From Rubrivivax sp. (GTDB lineage: Bacteria > Pseudomonadota > Gammaproteobacteria > Burkholderiales > Burkholderiaceae_C): a stretch of DNA of 52,443 nt. The stretch covers positions 1 to 52,443 of the forward strand of contig JAJAZC010000034.1 of NCBI GenBank assembly GCA_026785885.1. The letters are read 5' to 3'. Position numbers and translations under genes: made by a program. The notes under the pieces were generated by a model. That model saw only the letters and a program-made list of their open reading frames with translations. It ran no database searches and was not told the DNA's origin. This document shows, in pieces, positions 47,288 through 52,443 of this stretch (positions are counted from its first letter, which is position 1; each line of letters begins with the position of its first letter).

Positions 47288-50041
47288 TCAATGCGCTTCG
47301 TCCCAGTTGGCCCCAACGCCCACTTCGGCCAGCAGCGGCACACGCAGTTGCGCCACGCCGCCCATCAGCTGCGGAATGGCGTCGCGGGCCCAGGCCAGCT
47401 CGGCATCAGGCACCTCCAGCACCAGTTCGTCGTGCACCTGCATCACCATGCGCGTTGCGCGTTGCTGGTCGTCCAGCGCCTGCTGCACGGCAATCATCGC
47501 CAGTTTGATGAGGTCGGCCGCGGTACCCTGCATCGGCGCGTTGATGGCCTGGCGCTCGGCCCCGGCCTTGCGCGGGCCGTTGCCGGAGTTGATCTCCGGC
47601 AGCCACAGGCGGCGGCCGAACGCCGTCTCGACATAACCGCGCTGCTTGGCCAGCAGGCGCGTCTGGTCCATGTAGCGCTTCACACCAGCAAAGCGCGCGA
47701 AGTACTTGTCGATGAAGTCCTTGGCGGCCTTTTGTTCGATGCCCAAATTGCTGGCCAGGCCGAAGGCGCCCATGCCGTACATGAGCCCGAAGTTGATGAC
47801 CTTGGCGTAGCGCCGCTGTTCACTGGAGACCTCGTCCGCCGGCGTGCCGAAGACCTCACTCGCGGTGGCGCGGTGCACGTCCAGCCCGCGCTCGAAGGCC
47901 CGCAGCAGCGCCGCGTCTTCGCTAATGTGGGCCATGATGCGCAGCTCGATCTGCGAGTAGTCCGCGCTCATGATCACGTGGCCCGGCGGCGCGATGAAAG
48001 CCTCCCGTATGCGCCGGCCTTCCGGTGTGCGGATGGGGATGTTCTGCAGGTTCGGGTCGTTGCTGGACAAGCGCCCCGTCACCGCCACGGCCTGCGCGTA
48101 ATTGGTGTGCACGCGGCCGGTGGCCGGGTTGACCATCAACGGCAGCTTGTCGGTGTAGGTGCCCTTGAGCTTGGACAGGCTGCGGTGCTCCAGGATGCGC
48201 GCCGGCAGCGGGTAGTCGACTGCCAGTTCGGCCAGCACCTCTTCGTCGGTGCTGGCAGCACCGGTGGCGGTTTTCTTCTTCACCGGCAGGCCGAGCTTGC
48301 CGAACAGAATCTCGGCGATCTGCTTGGGGCTGCCCATGTTGAAAGGCTGGCCGGCTATGTCATAGGCCGCCTGCTCCAGCGCCACCATGCGCTCAGCCAG
48401 CGCCTGGCTCTGGCGCGCCAGAGCCCCGGCATCGATCAGCACGCCGTGGCGCTCAACGCGCTGCAGCACGGCGCTGACCGGCAGCTCGATGTGCTCGTAG
48501 ACATAGCGCAGCCCAGCGTCAGCAGCCACACGCGGCCACAGCGTCTGGTGCACGTGCAGCGTCATCTCGCTGTCTTCACCGGAGTACTCGGCAGCGCGCG
48601 TGATCTCCACCTGTGCAAACGGAATCTGGTTGGCGCCCTTGCCGCACAGATCTTCGTAGCTCAGGCCCTTGCGCCCGAGGTGGCGCTCAGCCAGCGCCTG
48701 CAGGCCATGCGTGCGGTGGGCTTCCAACACGTAGCTCTGCAGCAGCGTATCGTGCCGGTAGCCACGCACCTGGATGCCGGCGTTGGCCAGCACGTGCAGG
48801 TCGTACTTGATGTTTTGGCCGACCTTGGCGCGGCTGGCATCTTCCAGCCACGGCTTCAGGCGCGCCAGCACCGCGTCCATCGGCAACTGGTCGGCTGCAC
48901 CGGGGTAGCTGTGCGCCAGCGGCACATAAGCAGCACGGCCCGGCTCGGCGGCGAAGCTGATGCCGACGATGCGCGCGCGCAGCGCATCCAGGCTGTCGGT
49001 CTCGGTGTCGATGGCCACCAGCTCGGCGGCCTGCAGCACGACCAGCCAGGCGTCCAAGCGCTCCCAGGTGGTGATGGTTTCGTACTCGCGTGCGACCGCC
49101 AGCGCCGGGGCTTGCGGCTCATCGGCGCGGCGCTCTGCCGGTATCTCGGCAACCGGCTCGCTGCTGCGGCCCAGCGCCACCTCCAGCTCCTTGCGCCAGG
49201 CCTTGAAGCCGAAACGTTCAAAGAAGGCCAGCAACCCTTCGCGGTCGACCTCGCGCAGTGCCAGTGCTTCCAATGCCGGCCAGTCGGCGATGTGGTCGGC
49301 CAGCTCGCAATCCTTCACTACAGTGATGAGCTTCCTGCCCAGCGGCAGCCAGTCCAGCGCCCGGCGCAGGTTCTCGCCGGCCACGCCTTTGATGTTGCCG
49401 GCGTTGGCCACCACGCCGTCCAGCGAGCCGTAATCGGCAATCCATTTGGCCGCCGTCTTGGGGCCGACCTTATCGACGCCGGGCACGTTGTCCACGCTGT
49501 CGCCGATCAGCGTCAGGTAGTCGACGATGCGATCGGGCGGCACACCGAATTTGACCTTGACGCCCTCGACATCGAGCGTCTCGTTGCTCATCGTGTTGAT
49601 CAGCGTCACCTGGTGCGTGACCAGTTGCGCCAGATCCTTGTCGCCGGTGCTGATGATGACCCGGTGGCCGCTTCTCGCGGCAACGCAGGCCAGCGTGCCG
49701 ATGGTGTCGTCAGCCTCGACGCCGGGAACCTCCAGCACGGGCCAGCCCAGCAGCTTGACGACCTCGTGGATGGGCTCGATCTGCTGCGCCAGCGGCTCGG
49801 GCATCGGCGCGCGGTGGGCCTTGTAGTCGGCGTACAGCGCGTCGCGGAAGGTCGGCCCTTTGGCGTCGAACACACACACCGCGTGCTCAGCCGGGTACTG
49901 CTCGCGTAGCCGCTTCAACATTGCCACCATGCCGTGGATGGCACCGGTCGGCACGCCACCGGAACGCAGGTCCGGCATCGCGTGGTAAGCGCGGTAGAGG
50001 TAGCTCGACCCGTCTACCAACAGCATCGTCTTGTTGCTCAT
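47288..50041 (-). CDS. polA: DNA polymerase I
   Basis: 'MSNKTMLLVDGSSYLYRAYHAMPDLR', 'SADYSQIELRIMAHISEDAALLRAF', 'GRRLWLPEINSGN', 'MVMQVHDELVLEVP'. Confidence 0.98.
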   Translation of the reverse strand: MSNKTMLLVDGSSYLYRAYHAMPDLRSGGVPTGAIHGMVAMLKRLREQYPAEHAVCVFDAKGPTFRDALYADYKAHRAPMPEPLAQQIEPIHEVVKLLGWPVLEVPGVEADDTIGTLACVAARSGHRVIISTGDKDLAQLVTHQVTLINTMSNETLDVEGVKVKFGVPPDRIVDYLTLIGDSVDNVPGVDKVGPKTAAKWIADYGSLDGVVANAGNIKGVAGENLRRALDWLPLGRKLITVVKDCELADHIADWPALEALALREVDREGLLAFFERFGFKAWRKELEVALGRSSEPVAEIPAERRADEPQAPALAVAREYETITTWERLDAWLVVLQAAELVAIDTETDSLDALRARIVGISFAAEPGRAAYVPLAHSYPGAADQLPMDAVLARLKPWLEDASRAKVGQNIKYDLHVLANAGIQVRGYRHDTLLQSYVLEAHRTHGLQALAERHLGRKGLSYEDLCGKGANQIPFAQVEITRAAEYSGEDSEMTLHVHQTLWPRVAADAGLRYVYEHIELPVSAVLQRVERHGVLIDAGALARQSQALAERMVALEQAAYDIAGQPFNMGSPKQIAEILFGKLGLPVKKKTATGAASTDEEVLAELAVDYPLPARILEHRSLSKLKGTYTDKLPLMVNPATGRVHTNYAQAVAVTGRLSSNDPNLQNIPIRTPEGRRIREAFIAPPGHVIMSADYSQIELRIMAHISEDAALLRAFERGLDVHRATASEVFGTPADEVSSEQRRYAKVINFGLMYGMGAFGLASNLGIEQKAAKDFIDKYFARFAGVKRYMDQTRLLAKQRGYVETAFGRRLWLPEINSGNGPRKAGAERQAINAPMQGTAADLIKLAMIAVQQALDDQQRATRMVMQVHDELVLEVPDAELAWARDAIPQLMGGVAQLRVPLLAEVGVGANWDEAH

Positions 50042-50097
50042 GCCGTGATTGTGGCGCCGCGGGTTTTGGCCATCAGGCGCTGCGTAGAATCGCTTCA

Positions 50098-50466
50098 ATG
50101 TCTTCCCTACTGCGCGTTGCCACAGCTCTGCTGGCCATCGTCGGCTGCTTGCCTGCTTCGGCGCAGACCGGGGCGCAGACCGCTGCAACTGGCGCGGTAA
50201 CTGCCGCGGGAACGGCGGCATTGACGGCGGCTGGTGCTGCGTCTGCGCCGGCCCGGCGTGCCATGCGGCCGCACATCACCGTGATCGAAGACGACAACGC
50301 CCGAATCGAAGAGATTCGCGGGCGCAACGGCGTCGAGCGGGTGGTGGTGCAGAGCAAGATCGGCGGCGTGCGGCCGTATCAGATTCAGGCGCCGACACTG
50401 GGGCGCGACCCCTCGCAGGAGCGCGGCAACGCCGGCCGTCCCGCCTGGTCGATCCTGAACTTTTGA
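50098..50466 (+). CDS. DUF2782 family exported protein
   Basis: Signal peptide then 'PHITVIEDDNARIEEIRGRNGVERVVVQSKIGGVRPYQI'. Confidence 0.75.
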   Translation: MSSLLRVATALLAIVGCLPASAQTGAQTAATGAVTAAGTAALTAAGAASAPARRAMRPHITVIEDDNARIEEIRGRNGVERVVVQSKIGGVRPYQIQAPTLGRDPSQERGNAGRPAWSILNF

Positions 50467-50473
50467 CCGCACC

Positions 50474-51442
50474 ATGGCGGTCTACACTGAGGTCCGCTTC
50501 GACGAGGCCGATGCGCTGTTCCTCCGCCTGGGCCTAGGCGCGCTGACCGATCTGCAGGGCATTCGCTCCGGCATCGAGAACACCAACTACTACGCCAGCA
50601 CGGCCAGGGGCCAGTGGGTGTTGACGCTGTTCGAGCGCCTGAGCGCAGAGCAACTGCCGTACTACCTGCAGCTGATGCAGCACCTGGCGGCCGAAGGCAT
50701 CCCGGTGCCGGCGCCCCAGCCCGCGCCGGGTGGTGAATTGCTGCACCACGTGGCCGGCAAACCCGCTGCCGTGGTGACGCGGCTGCCCGGCAGCCACCGC
50801 CTGCGCCCGGACGCCCGGCATGCAGCACTGGTGGGCCAGATGCTGGCGCGCATGCACCGCGCCGGCCAAAGCTTTGCGCTGCAACAGCCGCATCTGCGCG
50901 GCCTGGATTGGTGGCTGGAGACGGCGCCCACCATCCGCCCGCACTTGGCGCCGGAGCAACTGGCCTTGCTGGACGACGAGCTTGCTTTCCAGCAGCACCT
51001 GGCGCAATCGCCCGCCGGGCAGGCGCTGCCGCGCGGGCCGATACACGCCGACCTGTTTCGCGACAACGTGATGTTCGACGACACCGCCGGCGGCGACCGG
51101 CTGTGCGGCTTCTTCGACTTCTACTTTGCCGGCACCGACGCGCTGCTGTTCGACGTGGCGGTGTGCCTCAACGAATGGTGCACGGACCTTGTCAGCGGCC
51201 AGCTCCATGAGCACCGCGCCAGCGCCTTCATGGCTGCCTACCAGCAGGAGCGTCCGTTGAGCGCCGGTGAGGTGCGCGCGATGCCGGCGCTGCTGCGCGC
51301 CGCGGCACTGCGCTTCTGGATCAGCCGGCTGTGGGACTGGCATTTGCCGCGTCGTGCAGCGCTGTTGCAGCCCAAGGACCCCGGCCATTTCGAGCGGGTG
51401 CTGCAAGCCCGCATTGCCCTGCCCTGGCACCCGAGCGTCTGA
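50474..51442 (+). CDS. thrB: Homoserine kinase (choline-kinase-like fold)
   Basis: 'MAVYTEVRFDEADALFLRLGLGALTDLQGIRSGIENTNYYAST...GPIHADLFRDNVMFDD...GFFDFYFAGTDALLFDVAVCLNEWC'. Confidence 0.95.
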   Translation: MAVYTEVRFDEADALFLRLGLGALTDLQGIRSGIENTNYYASTARGQWVLTLFERLSAEQLPYYLQLMQHLAAEGIPVPAPQPAPGGELLHHVAGKPAAVVTRLPGSHRLRPDARHAALVGQMLARMHRAGQSFALQQPHLRGLDWWLETAPTIRPHLAPEQLALLDDELAFQQHLAQSPAGQALPRGPIHADLFRDNVMFDDTAGGDRLCGFFDFYFAGTDALLFDVAVCLNEWCTDLVSGQLHEHRASAFMAAYQQERPLSAGEVRAMPALLRAAALRFWISRLWDWHLPRRAALLQPKDPGHFERVLQARIALPWHPSV

Positions 51443-51522
51443 ACCCCGTCAGGCTATCGGCATATCGGCCTATCCCCGGCGCTGTGCACCGGCCTTCGAC
51501 TTTCGAAACCCTGAACAACCGC

Positions 51523-52362
51523 ATGGCCCTGATCCTGAAGACCGCCGAATCTGCGCGTGGCGCGCGCTGGGTGGGCGACGGCTGGCGTTTGTTTGCACGC
51601 CGGCCACTGGCCTTCACGGCGCTGTTTGCGGTGTTCCTGTTTGCTGCGCTGGTGGTCAGCCTGGTGCCGTTGCTGGGCGGGCTGGCGCAGATGATGTCGC
51701 TGCCGCTGCTGAGCCTGGGCTTCATGGTGGCCAGCCAATCGGCGCTGCTGGACGGGCCGGTTCATCCGCGCCAGTACATCGAGCCGCTGCGCACCGACGC
51801 GCGCCGACGCCGTGCACTGTTGCTGCTGTGCGCGGGCTACGGCGTGGCCGCCCTGGTGATCCTGTGGCTGGCCGACGCGGTGTCCAACGGTGCCTGGGGC
51901 CGGCTGCAGGAGTTGATGGCAAAAGGCGAGGCTGCGCAGCCGCAAATCGACGCACTGTTGTCCGAACCCGGCGTGACCACCGGCGCGCTCCTGGCAGTGA
52001 CGCTTGGCGCGCTGCTGTCGGTGCCCTACTGGCATGCACCGGCGCTGGTGCATTGGGGCGGCCACAGTGTCGGGCAGGCGCTGTTTTCCAGCACGTTGGC
52101 GGTGTGGCGTAGCAAAGGCGCGTTTTTCGTCTACGCGATGGCCTGGGTCGGCAGCATCGTCGTCTTCGGCATCGTCGCCGCGCTGGTGATGGGCTTGCTG
52201 GGTCTGCCGCAATTGGCGGGTGTGCTGGGCGTGCCGGCAGGCCTGGTGTTCTCAGCCGTGTTCTACATCTCGCTGCTGTTCACCTTCAACGACAACTTCG
52301 GCGGCACACCACCGCTGACCGACGACGAAGTGGCCACCAAGCCGGATTCGCTGAATAGCTAA
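51523..52362 (+). CDS. Multi-TM membrane protein (BPSS1780-like)
   Basis: 'ARGARWVGDGWRLFARRPLAFTALFAVFLFAALVV...' with several TM segments. Confidence 0.75.
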   Translation: MALILKTAESARGARWVGDGWRLFARRPLAFTALFAVFLFAALVVSLVPLLGGLAQMMSLPLLSLGFMVASQSALLDGPVHPRQYIEPLRTDARRRRALLLLCAGYGVAALVILWLADAVSNGAWGRLQELMAKGEAAQPQIDALLSEPGVTTGALLAVTLGALLSVPYWHAPALVHWGGHSVGQALFSSTLAVWRSKGAFFVYAMAWVGSIVVFGIVAALVMGLLGLPQLAGVLGVPAGLVFSAVFYISLLFTFNDNFGGTPPLTDDEVATKPDSLNS

Positions 52363-52443
52363 CTGGCCCTCGCGCGTGAAATCGCGCTCGGGCCTTCGCC
52401 TGGCGAGCGAGTCCTTCCGGAGTCGCACGTCCCGGCTCAGCCC

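Noticed and set aside
47168-49909. 913-aa plus-strand ORF antisense to polA
   Set aside because: Shadow ORF from GC-rich third-position bias; low-complexity His/Arg/Gln/Ala-rich translation while the opposite strand encodes textbook PolA.

Overview
GC-rich (Burkholderiales-like) chromosomal window with about 40 supportable genes. The core (about 7.2-27.3 kb) is a complete formate-dehydrogenase supply chain: tungstate ABC transporter, moeA, fdhD, FDH gamma/lipoprotein/beta/alpha, a TAT-target peptide, selB, a tRNA-Sec gene, selA, DUF3305/DUF3306 proteins, a polyferredoxin, a TorD-family chaperone and mobA. The most notable signal is in the tRNA-Sec gene between selB and selA (20329-20425). Its anticodon reads GCA (Cys codons UGC/UGU) instead of UCA. 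The FDH alpha subunit transcribed divergently from selB has TGC, not TGA, at the catalytic Sec position. That TGC is followed at bSECIS-like spacing by a two-part hairpin with a GGUGU apical loop. This suggests SECIS-dependent recoding of a Cys sense codon as selenocysteine, so an apparent 'Cys-FDH' may be a hidden selenoenzyme. Ordinary cluster cysteines in the same ORF also use TGC, so the codon would have two context-dependent meanings. Other regions: housekeeping genes (metG, polA, apbC/mrp, scpA, rdgC, thrB, dcd), a tctCBA transporter operon, an IS66 + RHS remnant island (34.8-37.1 kb), two frameshifted genes (42.2-44.0 kb), and many short tandem repeats at gene ends and in linkers. All calls come from reading the sequence and supplied translations; no database search was run.
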